Part shown: piece by piece, positions 27,463-36,519 of the stretch
How the letters are laid out: every line of letters starts with the position of its first letter
Position numbering within the stretch: the stretch's first letter is position 1
Assembly: GCF_012913485.1 (NCBI RefSeq)
Contig: NZ_CP051774.1
Coordinates: 744,001-808,000, forward strand
Direction of reading: 5' to 3'
DNA length: 64,000 bases
DNA from: Luteolibacter luteus
GTDB lineage: Bacteria > Verrucomicrobiota > Verrucomicrobiia > Verrucomicrobiales > Akkermansiaceae
The notes under the pieces: model-generated
The model's database searches: none
Told to the model about the DNA's origin: nothing
Seen by the model: the letters and a program-made list of their open reading frames with translations, nothing else
Program-made: the position numbers and the translations under genes

Positions 27463-29109
27463 TCAGAAATTCAGATTCAGCCCGAAATGGCTGCGATTTT
27501 CCGATTCGTCCACCCGCCAGCCATGGTCGAAGCGCAGGTCCATATGGTCCGTGATCCTCATCCGCAGCCCCAGTCCGGCACCGGAGACTGACGATGAAGC
27601 CCCCCTCCGGTCCTCCAATCCCGCGTAGTCGAAAAAGGTCAGAAAGCGGAATCCCCACTCGTCCATGGGGCGGATGACCGGCGTGAGCACCTCGACGCTG
27701 GCCAGCCAGCCACAGTCCGCAGAATACTCCCGTTCCGAGACACCTCGAACCGTCTGGTAGCCCCCCACGGAAAATTGCTCGGCGGGCAGCAGGCGGGAAT
27801 CCGCCACTTGGCCGGAGCCCCGCAGGTGCAGTTGCCAATCCGCACCCGGACTCCACCACGCATCGCCATTCATTCGCCCGATCACATAGGTAGCGTCCGC
27901 CGCGGGATCGTAGGCCTTGAAAGCACTGTCCTCATTGTTACCACCCAGCTCCATCGGTGCCGCCAGTAACGCCGAGTCGAGGGAGATCGAGCCACTCTCC
28001 CAAGTGCGGGAGATCTCGTGGCTCAGCTTCCCATTGAAAAACAAAACCTCCCCCGGTGACAGGGAGCTGCCACCGAAAAGCAGGAACTGGTCGGTGCCTT
28101 TTACCTCGAAGCCTGCGCTGAAGGATTGTCGCCAGGCCCCGAGCGAGGGCAGCGGGATTTTCTGGGCAGCCGCGAAGGACCAGGATGAGCCCTCGCTTTC
28201 CACCGGAAAGCCGTTGCTCGCGTAGCGCGAGAGCACCTCCGCATAAGCAGCATCGATCTGGAGAAGCTGATGGCTCGTGGCAAAGGGAACCTCCCAGCGG
28301 ATCGCGTTTGCCAGCAGTGAGGATGCCGGCATCCCCACCACGCTTTGCCACGCGATGAGATGGTCGTTCGGCGTCAGGCCGGCCACCCCCAGCAGGAAGC
28401 GATCCCGTCCCAGCAGGTCGGGGCCGCTGTTCTCGTAGCCCGTGGTCACTCGCCACGGCTTCGATTCCTCAAAGCCGATCAGAAAATCTGCGGTCGCCGG
28501 CTCGGCTCCCGGTGAGACAAAGAGGCGCGGATGGCGGAAAACCGTGCGTCCGTACCACGCCAGTTGCTCATCGATCTCCGGCCTCCGGATCGGCTCGCCG
28601 CTGGTAAGACGCAAGCCTTTCTGAAGGACTTCCGATGACGTCAACTTCGAGCGGGAGAGCCCGACATTCCCCACCTTGCCGATTTCCACATGGAGGACGA
28701 GCTCGCCCTTCGCCAGATCCTGTTGCGGGGCTTCCACCAGCACCACGGGAAAGCCCTCTTCATCAAAGTGGATCAGGATCTGATCCGCCAGATCCGCGAG
28801 ATCTCCCGCATGCAGCGGAGCTCCAAGCCATTTCTTCAAGCGCGCAGCAAGAGTACGGGGAGCGGGGACCCTCAGATCACTCCCACTTCTGAGACCCGGC
28901 GCGACTTCGCTTGCGACGGCCCCTTCGGTCGTCATGAGCGTGATGCTGCGCAGTTGATCGCAAAGCAAATCACCCTCGGCATGGGGCTCACCTGCCTCGA
29001 CCTTTGGCAGCGATTCTGGTGCCGGAGCCTCGGGTAAGCGCGGCTCCACCCCGGGGAGCGATTGCCCACGGGCGCTGGCGATCAGGAGAACGGCAAGGAT
29101 CAGGCGCAT
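27463..29109 (-). CDS. TpsB outer-membrane transporter (ShlB/FhaC/HecB family)
   Basis: Two-partner secretion pore of the Omp85 superfamily, 548 aa, outer membrane. The ATG at 29109 follows GGAGG at 12 nt and gives a signal peptide (MRLILAVLLIASARG); the longer frame opens with TTG. A POTRA-like region lies at about residues 75-180 (ALHAGDLADLADQILIHF), and a 16-strand barrel follows. The barrel motif RFLLGVAGLTPNDHLI and, near residue 440, LPAEQFSVGGYQTVRGVSE are the TpsB hallmark that docks the secreted partner. The last residue is Phe, as expected for an outer-membrane protein. The probable substrate is the TpsA-like protein 4.5 kb upstream on the same strand. Confidence 0.9.
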   Translation of the reverse strand: MRLILAVLLIASARGQSLPGVEPRLPEAPAPESLPKVEAGEPHAEGDLLCDQLRSITLMTTEGAVASEVAPGLRSGSDLRVPAPRTLAARLKKWLGAPLHAGDLADLADQILIHFDEEGFPVVLVEAPQQDLAKGELVLHVEIGKVGNVGLSRSKLTSSEVLQKGLRLTSGEPIRRPEIDEQLAWYGRTVFRHPRLFVSPGAEPATADFLIGFEESKPWRVTTGYENSGPDLLGRDRFLLGVAGLTPNDHLIAWQSVVGMPASSLLANAIRWEVPFATSHQLLQIDAAYAEVLSRYASNGFPVESEGSSWSFAAAQKIPLPSLGAWRQSFSAGFEVKGTDQFLLFGGSSLSPGEVLFFNGKLSHEISRTWESGSISLDSALLAAPMELGGNNEDSAFKAYDPAADATYVIGRMNGDAWWSPGADWQLHLRGSGQVADSRLLPAEQFSVGGYQTVRGVSEREYSADCGWLASVEVLTPVIRPMDEWGFRFLTFFDYAGLEDRRGASSSVSGAGLGLRMRITDHMDLRFDHGWRVDESENRSHFGLNLNF

Positions 29110-29369
29110 TTTTAGAAATCGCCTCCGGTGGAAAGCGAACCTTGGCAAAACATTAGCAATTCTTACCTATCAACGTAAAGAGAAAGAGATAATCAAATTT
29201 ATAAAAATTAGATCATTCAGAGGTCTTAATTTCTAAAAATAGAAGCTTCCAACTCCTTGGAACTATAAGGTTTCTCGGACTTCAAACCCAGTTATGGAAA
29301 ACATTACAAAAGCTGGACAAATCGCAAATTCGTTAGATAAATGGCGCAACACCTCACCCGCCCTCGGCT
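29110..29369. promoter_or_regulatory. AT-rich divergent promoter region of the tpsB / S8 genes
   Basis: This is a 260-bp, strongly AT-rich segment between two divergent genes, unlike its GC-rich surroundings. It has several TA-rich boxes (ATAAAAATTAG, CTAAAAATAG) but no clear consensus pair that I could assign to either direction. Confidence 0.5.
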
Positions 29370-30803
29370 TTGTCCAATATCACCGCAAAGATTAGCCGTG
29401 GACTGCTCGGTCCCTTCTTGGCTGCGCCTCTTTTGGTGTCGGCTCAGACGTCCTTCGACCGCAGCGCTCCGTTCCTAACACCGTCCCGGGCCACGATCGA
29501 AGATCGCTTTTCCCAATGGCGTCCTGCCGTGGCGAGCGCATCGATCACCTTGGAGCCAAATGGCGAGATCGCGGACGCCGGCTGGGCGCTCGCCCGCTTG
29601 AATGACGGAAGCAGCAGCTCGGAAATCCAATCCTTTGCCTATCCGGAGACCAGCACTCGCGTGCGTCTCTACCTGATCGACACCGCCGTCAAATACACCA
29701 GCGGATGGTTCGAGAAGAACCCCAAGCTTGCCTTCAAGGGCACCACACGGACCTACAGCAAGCCTACCGCCTCGAAGTCCTTCATTCACGGCACACGGAT
29801 GCTCGGTGTCATCGCGGGCCCCGAAACCGGAGCCGCGCAGGGAACCCCGATCGACGTGGTCAACTACGACGTCTATCCCGGTGTAGAACCGACCAACACC
29901 ACCGCGGGCCAGATCTGTAGTGCGATTAGCAAAGCTTACATCCACTATCTAACCACCACTCCCCGCCTCCCCAGCGTGATCTGCATTGCCGCCGGATCCA
30001 CGACTCCGGAAACGGATTACATCATGGAAGATTACATCAACACGGTGGTCCAGGAAGGGATCACCGTGGTGGTTTCCGCGGGCAACCAGAGCGCCGATGC
30101 TTCGGCCTACATTCCAGCCTCCTATGGAAAGCAAGCGGGAGTGATTTGCGTGGGTGCCACCGGAAAGAACAACCAGCGGCTCCCGATGTCGAACTACGGT
30201 TCTGCGGTGGATCTCTACGCTCCAGGCGAAGATGTCCGCACCCTCCGCTACTCCTCTCCAAAGAGCGGTTTCTACGATCTCATGGACGGCACCAGCCCCG
30301 CAGCGGCCCTGACCACCGCGGCCGCATTGATCAAGCTCTCCCAGAACCCGGCACTGACCCCCGTCCAATTGGAGCAAGCGCTAGTGGCTGACGCCTATAC
30401 TTCCGTGGCTCCGGCTGCGCTCGTGCAGGTGGCGCCCCCTGTTCCGGAGCTCGATACCGATGGCGATGGCGCGGCGGACGTGCTTGAGAATTTCTTCGGT
30501 TCGAACTCGAGCGACGCGACCAGCAAGCCAGCCGCGCCCACGATCTCCCTCGCCAATGGCCAAGCGAGCCTGTCCTTCAAGGTGGCCGCCACTTCCTTCA
30601 AATCCGAGAGCCCCTATTCGGTCGCCGGTGGTGGCACTTGGAAGGTGCAAGTTTCCAATGATCTGATCGCTTGGCAGGACGTCAGCGCCCCATTGATCCA
30701 AGGCGCCACGGCGGATGGAAAGACAACGCTGAGCGTTTCCGTTCCCGTCGGACCCGAAGCGAACTTCCTCCGCGTGGAGGTGAAGGGGCCGGAAGCGGAG
30801 TAG
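29370..30803 (+). CDS. Secreted S8 family (subtilisin-like) serine protease
   Basis: A 477-aa exported protease. The only upstream start is TTG 29370 (MSNITAKISRGLLGPFLAAPLLVSAQ is a plausible signal peptide). All catalytic residues are seen: Asp104 in YLIDTAV, His140 in SFIHGTRMLGVIAG, oxyanion Asn239 in VSAGNQSADA and Ser309 in MDGTSPAAAL. A thrombospondin-type-3-like acidic segment (LDTDGDGAADVLENFFGS) follows near residue 363, and a ~90-residue C-terminal beta domain with a VSNDLIAWQDVS phrase closes the protein. It lies between tpsB and the CHAT gene and may activate or release a partner in this locus. Confidence 0.9.
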   Translation: MSNITAKISRGLLGPFLAAPLLVSAQTSFDRSAPFLTPSRATIEDRFSQWRPAVASASITLEPNGEIADAGWALARLNDGSSSSEIQSFAYPETSTRVRLYLIDTAVKYTSGWFEKNPKLAFKGTTRTYSKPTASKSFIHGTRMLGVIAGPETGAAQGTPIDVVNYDVYPGVEPTNTTAGQICSAISKAYIHYLTTTPRLPSVICIAAGSTTPETDYIMEDYINTVVQEGITVVVSAGNQSADASAYIPASYGKQAGVICVGATGKNNQRLPMSNYGSAVDLYAPGEDVRTLRYSSPKSGFYDLMDGTSPAAALTTAAALIKLSQNPALTPVQLEQALVADAYTSVAPAALVQVAPPVPELDTDGDGAADVLENFFGSNSSDATSKPAAPTISLANGQASLSFKVAATSFKSESPYSVAGGGTWKVQVSNDLIAWQDVSAPLIQGATADGKTTLSVSVPVGPEANFLRVEVKGPEAE

Positions 30804-30952
30804 CCCGCGGCTTTTCCGGAGGCCGGGAAACCGCCTGAAGGCGGAATGATGGCTCGATCTGCCGGGTAGACTTGCCCGGCAGGCCGGGATCAGGAATGCT
30901 GTGGACAAGGGGCGGCTAGAAAAGCGCCCCGCGCCATTTCGCGTCCGCCAGC

Positions 30953-33661
30953 ATGTTGCTCCCCACCCGTCGTCTCCTATACCTGTCCGGCTTGTTTCTG
31001 CTGTCCGGGGTGCTGCGCGCGGCGGATCTCGATGCGGCCATATCGGCTAACGATCTCGAGGCTGCGGAGACCGAACTGGAGCAACTGGTCTCCGACTGGC
31101 GCACAGCCCGGGAGAAACAGCCGGGAGAAGAGAGCTCGCGTGAACTCGGGGTGACACTCCAAGCACTTGGCATCATCGAACGCCAGGCGGGCAAGCCGAA
31201 GGAGGCCCTGCCTCATCTGGAAGAGGCGATAAAGCTCTTGGCCAATGCAGACGCCGCAGCCCGGGCCGATGCCCTGGAAGCACTCGCCCTTACCCTGCAG
31301 GACCTCGGTGAAGCCGCGGCTGCAGAGACACATCTGCGCCAAGTCATCGAACTTCGCGAAAGCCTCCCCCAAGAAAACAAGGAGCCCTCCCTCTCCACCA
31401 GTCGCGATCACCTTGCGCTGAACTTGCTCGCCCAAGGCAAGTATGCCGGGGCCGATGAACTGATTCGCGAGAATCTCGCCAGGACAAGCCCGGAGGATAC
31501 GGAGGCCAGAGCCCGACGACTTGGCTATTCAGGACGCTATCTGCACACGATGGGCAGTCATTCACGGGCGGCGGAGGCTTTCCGCGAAGCCCTGGCCCTC
31601 CCATTTGAAAACTCGGAGCTCCGCCTTTCCTTGGAGAGCCAGCTCGCGCTCGCCCAATTGCGGCTTGGGAAAACCGACGAGGCGCGCAGGGGCATGGAAA
31701 AAGCGACAGAGGACGCTTCGGCCTTTTACTCGGCTCCGGGAGATTCCTTTCGCGCGGCCCCCTATTTGAACAGTCTCGGTGCTCTGGATCTCGCGCTAGG
31801 AAATCCGCTTCAGGCCCGGATCGCCTTCGCCGAAGCACTTGAGCTTCTGGAAACATCCTTGGGCTCCGATCATCCTTCCTTGATCTCCCCGCTCAACAAT
31901 CTGGGCTGTGCGGATCAGGCCGCGGGAAACTATGCGGAAGCAGAGAAAAGCCTCCGCCGTGCCGCAAGCTTGCAAGCCGCACATCTGCCGCGACTCCACC
32001 TGCGCGTCGCGGAAACGGCACGGAATCTCGCCCGCAATGCAGTGCTCTCTGGCACTCCGGATGCAGCCAAGGAAGTCGATGATGCCACCCGCCTCGGCCT
32101 GGGCCTGCTTGAGGAACTGATCGTCCACGGCACCGAACAAGAGCGGCTCAACTTCCTGCAACGGCTCGACCTCGTATCACTGCCCTGCTCGACGGGAGAT
32201 GCATCACGAATCGCCGACGTATTGATCGCCACCAAAGCCCGCCTGCTGGACTCGATGCTCGGTTCACAGGTGGAACACGCGGCCAAGGTCCAGCACTGGC
32301 GACAGGTCCAGTCAGCGATGAAGCCGGGGACGGCCCTCATTGATACTTGCCGCTACCTGACCGTCTCCCCCGATCCGGAGGAGCGCTACGGCGCGATTGT
32401 CCTGCTATCGGAAGGCGATCCCAAATGGGTGCCGCTGGGCAGTTCCGAAGACCTCCAACAAGGGCTCGACGCTTTCCGCAGACGGCTGTCGTGGAAGGCC
32501 GCCCAACTCGCGGGCAAGGCGACGACTCCGCCCGTGCTCAAACTGCGCGGCAGCCTGAGATCGCTTCACGATGAGTTCTGGGCACCGCTTGCGCGGGAAA
32601 TTCCAGATGACACCAAGCATCTTGCCTTTTCCCCGGACGGCGCGCTGCACTTCTTGCCTCTGCCCGCCCTCCTCGATGGATCCATGACCCCGCTCTGCGA
32701 GAACTATCTCCAGATCACCACGGTGACCAGCGCCCGGGATCTCTGCGGAGCTCCAACCGCGCACCCTCTCTCGGCCTCGCCATGGACTCTGCTGGGGGTT
32801 TCTTCTTTTCCCAAGCGGCAGCATCCTCCCGGCGAGGACCGCCTGCTCGGGCTGCTTGCGGAGCTCGATGACATGCCCGGTACCGCAGATGAACTGGCAC
32901 GACTCCGAGAGCTGGCACCAAAGGACTCCACCTTCCTGAATGACGCCGCTGCCACCGAGTCGGCTTTGAGGTCCCTGCCTCAAGCACCCGGGGTGCTGCA
33001 CCTCGGCTGCCACGCCTTCTTTCTATCAGGAGAAGCCAGGTCGGGTGATCCGCTGGATTTCGACGAGAATGCGGAGCTCCTCTTCTCCGGGGGCCTGCTG
33101 CTCCATCGCGCTGCACTGAGAGAACCCGACGCCCCGGCTCTCTCTCCTGATGACGACCTGCTCTTTCCCGTTGAAGTGGCGGACTTGCCGCTTCAGGGGA
33201 CCCGGTTGGTCACTCTTTCTTCCTGCGAGTCCGGAGCGGGCACGGCCGTCTCCGGCGAGGGCCTGCTGGGCCTGCGCCGCGGCTTCGCGCTGGCCGGCGC
33301 GCGGGAGGTTCTCGTCGCTCTTTGGCCCGTATCGGATCGTTCCACTCCGGAGTTCATGGAGCGCTTCTACCAGCTGGCCATCGCATCGGACCGCACAGGA
33401 CAAGCGCTATGGCAGAGCCAGCGGGAATTCCTCTCGAAAGCCAAAACAGACGATGAGTTCGAGGCAGCTGTTTTGAGATATGCCCCCTTCGTTCTGAGTC
33501 AGAATGAACCCTTGGCCACCGGTGGTGAAATTGTCGTGACCGGAAAGCGGGAAATCCCATGGAAAATGGCATGGGTGCTGGCACCCTTGCTGGTGTTCCT
33601 TGCGGCAAGGCAGGCGGGCCGAAGAAACAAATCCACCCCGGAAAAATCACCCGCCCCTTAA
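30953..33661 (+). CDS. TPR-CHAT protease-like protein with signal peptide and C-terminal membrane anchor
   Basis: A 902-aa protein with a signal peptide (MLLPTRRLLYLSGLFLLSGVLRA). Residues ~25-450 are tetratricopeptide-type helices (LEEAIKLLANA, TLQALGIIERQAGKPKEALPH). From about 560 to 850 comes a CHAT domain, the caspase/gingipain-like fold: His687 in VLHLGCHAFF and Cys758 in LVTLSSCESGAGT form the dyad. One hydrophobic helix (WKMAWVLAPLLVFLAA) and a basic tail close it. The sequence predicts a periplasmic domain, tethered at the inner membrane. Its stop codon TAA overlaps the tpsA stop in a TTAA palindrome. Substrate unknown. Confidence 0.88.
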   Translation: MLLPTRRLLYLSGLFLLSGVLRAADLDAAISANDLEAAETELEQLVSDWRTAREKQPGEESSRELGVTLQALGIIERQAGKPKEALPHLEEAIKLLANADAAARADALEALALTLQDLGEAAAAETHLRQVIELRESLPQENKEPSLSTSRDHLALNLLAQGKYAGADELIRENLARTSPEDTEARARRLGYSGRYLHTMGSHSRAAEAFREALALPFENSELRLSLESQLALAQLRLGKTDEARRGMEKATEDASAFYSAPGDSFRAAPYLNSLGALDLALGNPLQARIAFAEALELLETSLGSDHPSLISPLNNLGCADQAAGNYAEAEKSLRRAASLQAAHLPRLHLRVAETARNLARNAVLSGTPDAAKEVDDATRLGLGLLEELIVHGTEQERLNFLQRLDLVSLPCSTGDASRIADVLIATKARLLDSMLGSQVEHAAKVQHWRQVQSAMKPGTALIDTCRYLTVSPDPEERYGAIVLLSEGDPKWVPLGSSEDLQQGLDAFRRRLSWKAAQLAGKATTPPVLKLRGSLRSLHDEFWAPLAREIPDDTKHLAFSPDGALHFLPLPALLDGSMTPLCENYLQITTVTSARDLCGAPTAHPLSASPWTLLGVSSFPKRQHPPGEDRLLGLLAELDDMPGTADELARLRELAPKDSTFLNDAAATESALRSLPQAPGVLHLGCHAFFLSGEARSGDPLDFDENAELLFSGGLLLHRAALREPDAPALSPDDDLLFPVEVADLPLQGTRLVTLSSCESGAGTAVSGEGLLGLRRGFALAGAREVLVALWPVSDRSTPEFMERFYQLAIASDRTGQALWQSQREFLSKAKTDDEFEAAVLRYAPFVLSQNEPLATGGEIVVTGKREIPWKMAWVLAPLLVFLAARQAGRRNKSTPEKSPAP

Positions 33662-34764
33662 CGCTTCGTGCCACCGTCGCCACCTCGCATGCCGAAGAAG
33701 GAGGCACGCTGGAGCATCGGCTTGTTGCCACGGTCGTGACTGGCCACCTGCTGGGTCTGGCGCTTGCGATCACGTCCGCCATCCGCGTTCGCGGACATGG
33801 GCGTATTGTTGACCAGCATGCGGGATGAAGCCGCATTGGTTCCATCCGGACGCTTGAGCGCGGGAAGCTTGAGGGTCGAGGTGCTGATCGCGGAGGCGGA
33901 GTCGCCATCATTCCGCTCCAGCGAGGAAGCCTTCACCTCGAGCTTCCCGTTTACCGTGAGATTGCCGATGATGATGCCCTTGGAGTCCTTGGTCACCTTA
34001 CCGTTCTTACCTACCTCGAGAAAGATCCGTTGGGCACCGGTGCCGACACTGAGCGTACCTTCGTTGGAGATCTGTTTGCCCGCAGCGATCTCGATGTGGC
34101 TGGCGCGGGTCTTGCCCAGATGGAGCACGAAACCTTGATCGCCGGTTTGCTTGAGTCTCTGCGTGCCATCCCGCGAAATCTTCACTTCCGAGCCACCGGC
34201 AAGAAACGCGGCACCCTTCGCATTCAATTTCCCATCCTCGCGCAGTTCCACCGTGCGGCCAGCCAGTACGATGTCGCCATCCGTGGCCTTGATCGACCCT
34301 TCCACGATCAGATTCCTCATGGCTCCTCCGGAAAGCGTGAAATCGCCACCTCCCAAAAAGGCAGCCTTGTCGACATTGAGCGTCGAAAGGGTCACCGACT
34401 TCGCGGAGATGTCTCCGCTCACCACTAGCGTGGCGTTGGGCGAGAAGAAGCCCACGTTTCCATTCGAGGTCACGTTGCCGGAGAGCATGTTCACCCCGGT
34501 GCCATTCAGCATGTTGACCACGCTATCCCCGCCCACGAAGTCGAAGACAAGCTCGCTGCCGTAAGGAAGGTTGAACCCGTTCCAATCAAATATGGAATTC
34601 GAGTTGATGGTAAAAACCATCCGGGTGCCCGAAGGCGTCGCCTGCGAAACCCATGTAGCAGTACCCGGCGTGGAGAGCACGGGATTGCCAATGGTCTGGG
34701 CGTGCAGGGGTACAGTGAGGAGGGCCGGAATTAACCCGGCAAGGGGGAACAGGCTGGTTTTCAT
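33658..34764 (-). CDS. TpsA-like filamentous-haemagglutinin-type exoprotein (short)
   Basis: A 368-aa secreted protein with a signal peptide (MKTSLFPLAGLIPALLTVPLHA). The TPS secretion domain at about residues 30-150 shows SIFDWNGFNLPYGSELVFDF and VNMLNGTGVNMLSGNVTSNG, the NxxxFxx and NRV-like landmarks of FhaB/HpmA partners. A beta-helix region follows with Ser/Thr/Gly turns (NATLVVSGDIS, GDIVLAGRTVEL, KGIIIGNLTVNGKLEV). It ends with a basic, Arg/Lys-rich tail (GGRDRKRQTQQ). At 368 aa it is far shorter than adhesin-type TpsA proteins. Export by the TpsB encoded at 27463 is the natural guess. Confidence 0.82.
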   Translation of the reverse strand: MKTSLFPLAGLIPALLTVPLHAQTIGNPVLSTPGTATWVSQATPSGTRMVFTINSNSIFDWNGFNLPYGSELVFDFVGGDSVVNMLNGTGVNMLSGNVTSNGNVGFFSPNATLVVSGDISAKSVTLSTLNVDKAAFLGGGDFTLSGGAMRNLIVEGSIKATDGDIVLAGRTVELREDGKLNAKGAAFLAGGSEVKISRDGTQRLKQTGDQGFVLHLGKTRASHIEIAAGKQISNEGTLSVGTGAQRIFLEVGKNGKVTKDSKGIIIGNLTVNGKLEVKASSLERNDGDSASAISTSTLKLPALKRPDGTNAASSRMLVNNTPMSANADGGRDRKRQTQQVASHDRGNKPMLQRASFFGMRGGDGGTKR

Positions 34765-34803
34765 TTCGACGCGGGTTCGGTGGGACTTGGCGACCGCTCG
34801 TTA

Positions 34804-34821
34804 ATTTTGAAAATAAGGATA
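34804..34821 (+). promoter_or_regulatory. Shared AT-rich box, copy 1
   Basis: ATTTTGAAAATAAGGATA lies 56 nt upstream of the sigma-like gene, in its divergent region with tpsA. A near-copy is found upstream of the next gene (35792-35808), with one base fewer. Confidence 0.35.
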
Positions 34822-34877
34822 ACCTAGAGGCTTGCAAAGCATTCTTTTTTGGTATTTTCTACTTTCCGCTGCACCTA

Positions 34878-35798
34878 ATGTCCCCCGATCACCCCCAGAG
34901 ACACCTCGAAAAGTGTTGGGAAGCCTGCTGGCATCGCGCTCGCAGGCCGGTGGAAGGCGTGCTTGTGCCAGAGGAACAGGCGGCGGAAATCGCCGAGCGT
35001 GTCCTGCGGAATATCTGCCTCGATTATGAGGAGATGCCTCCCGAGGCGGAATTCGCCGCACGCGTGGTCCAGGAAACCGCCGAGGTCACCCGCGAACTCG
35101 TGGCCGGACAGCGCCGGAAAGTCGCGGATCCCCAGCTTCACCACGACCCTTCGGACCGCCGCTATCCCCAGAATCTCGATCTCGACCGCCTCCAGCATCT
35201 CCATCCCCAGCGTGGCTTCAGCGACGCCGAATGGAACCGCCTCCCCCGAGTGCTGCGCCCGCTGGCTCTCGCGACACTCAGTAAAAAGGGCATCCAAGGC
35301 CCTGACGCAGAAGACGTTTTCAACGACACACTTGTCGAACTCGTGCGCGAGCGGGAGGAAAGCCGCACCGCCCCGATCCAAGAACCCCGGGTCTTTGAAG
35401 AACTCATTCCCCTTCACTCCCGCATCGTCCAATTCCGCGCCATCGACTGGTTCCGCCGGCGTACCGCGCTGAAAAACCAGCCGAACTCCGGAGACAGCTT
35501 GGAAGCGATGACCGATGACCCGGATCGCCCTATCCAATTCGAGGATTCCTCCACCGGTCGCCTCAGCTTCGAGCAGATCTACGCCGAGTGTAAAGAGGCT
35601 CTGAGCAAGCAGGAGTGGCAGCTGATCTATACTCTGTACGTCGGACAAACGGCCACGATCCAAGATCTGATCATGGACGACGCCTTCTGCTCCCGGCTCG
35701 GCATCAAGGCCGGAGCCTCGGCGTCGACCCGCCGCCGGGCGATCAGCGAGATGGTCGAGGAAGCCCTCGATAAAATCAGGGAAAATTTAGTATTTTGA
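34878..35798 (+). CDS. Sigma-70-family-like (ECF-type) regulator
   Basis: A 306-aa protein. A region-2-like signature, DAEDVFNDTLVELVREREE (about residues 145-163), is followed by SRIVQFRAIDWFRRRTALKN (about 180-199), the usual core-binding and -10 recognition helices. The C-terminal half ends with a helix-turn-helix-like segment (MVGQTATIQDL-like: VGQTATIQDLIMDDAFCSRL and ASTRRRAISEMVEEALDKI), which fits region 4. The N-terminal ~110 residues are unassigned. It is divergent from tpsA and followed 40 nt later by a single-TM protein, as in sigma/anti-sigma pairs. The gene is close to the secretion genes, suggesting local control. Confidence 0.72.
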   Translation: MSPDHPQRHLEKCWEACWHRARRPVEGVLVPEEQAAEIAERVLRNICLDYEEMPPEAEFAARVVQETAEVTRELVAGQRRKVADPQLHHDPSDRRYPQNLDLDRLQHLHPQRGFSDAEWNRLPRVLRPLALATLSKKGIQGPDAEDVFNDTLVELVREREESRTAPIQEPRVFEELIPLHSRIVQFRAIDWFRRRTALKNQPNSGDSLEAMTDDPDRPIQFEDSSTGRLSFEQIYAECKEALSKQEWQLIYTLYVGQTATIQDLIMDDAFCSRLGIKAGASASTRRRAISEMVEEALDKIRENLVF

Positions 35799-35808
35799 AA
35801 ATCGGATA
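35792..35808 (+). promoter_or_regulatory. Shared AT-rich box, copy 2
   Basis: ATTTTGAAAATCGGATA overlaps the sigma-like gene stop and lies 30 nt upstream of the next start. It is a near-copy of the box at 34804-34821. Confidence 0.35.
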
Positions 35809-35838
35809 TCTCGGACTGCGATTGGAACCTTAACCTCC

Positions 35839-36435
35839 ATGCAACTCGAACTCCCAGAACGCCTCCTCGTCACCCGCGATGTTCTGACCCGCAGTCTCCT
35901 CGCGCACCCGGAAGAAAAGGCGCCTGCCATGCCGGCAAGCCTTGCTGCCGATCTGGCGGGCCGTTTCGCGCCGAAAGCCGCGTCTCGCAAGGATTCCGCC
36001 TGCATCTCCTGGCTGGATAAGGTGAAGAACTTCCTGGCGACTCCCGGCTTTGGAGCCGTGGCAGCAGCGGTGGTGGTGCTTGGCGTGGCCGTCCCGATGT
36101 TCTCGCAGGGAGATCATGCGGCACCCAAGGAAAGCTTCCGCGGCGGCGAGGCAATCGTCGCGACCGGAGAGCAGACCCGGATCTTCTTCGTCGGTGAGAA
36201 TGCCGAGATCCGCGCCGCCGTGGAGTCCTCCGGGAATTTCGAATCTTCCGCCTTGGCTACCGCGCCTAGCGTGGAGGCCGTGAAGGAAGAAAGAGGCGCG
36301 AAAGTCGTTGTCGATCTGAACACCGGCACGGTCACGGCCTATGGCGCTGACGGTGAAGCGCTTTCCCAGAAGATGATTCCCACCGATACCTCCAAGGTCG
36401 CTGGCGTCATCGCGAAGATGGTCGCGGGACTCTGA
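35839..36435 (+). CDS. Single-TM membrane protein, candidate anti-sigma factor
   Basis: A 198-aa protein. The N-terminal ~75 residues are soluble and helical, with an Asp/Lys-rich helix. One transmembrane helix (TPGFGAVAAAVVVLGVAVPMFS) follows at about residues 70-92, then an extracytoplasmic part rich in Ala, Glu and Lys (about 100-198). The topology, cytoplasmic N-terminus then TM then outer domain, and its place directly behind the sigma-like gene support an anti-sigma role. No ZAS-type His-Cys motif is visible, so this is an inference from context. Confidence 0.6.
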   Translation: MQLELPERLLVTRDVLTRSLLAHPEEKAPAMPASLAADLAGRFAPKAASRKDSACISWLDKVKNFLATPGFGAVAAAVVVLGVAVPMFSQGDHAAPKESFRGGEAIVATGEQTRIFFVGENAEIRAAVESSGNFESSALATAPSVEAVKEERGAKVVVDLNTGTVTAYGADGEALSQKMIPTDTSKVAGVIAKMVAGL

Positions 36436-36461
36436 GCCATCGCTCGGATTGATCGATTTCC

Positions 36462-36500
36462 AAGCCTGCAGCGCATCCTTTCGGTGCCTGCAGGCTTTCT
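36462..36500 (+). terminator. Terminator after the anti-sigma-like gene
   Basis: AAGCCTGCAG (36462-36471) pairs with CTGCAGGCTT (36488-36497), followed by TCT. Confidence 0.55.
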
Positions 36501-36519
36501 GCGTATTTCCCGCCGCACG

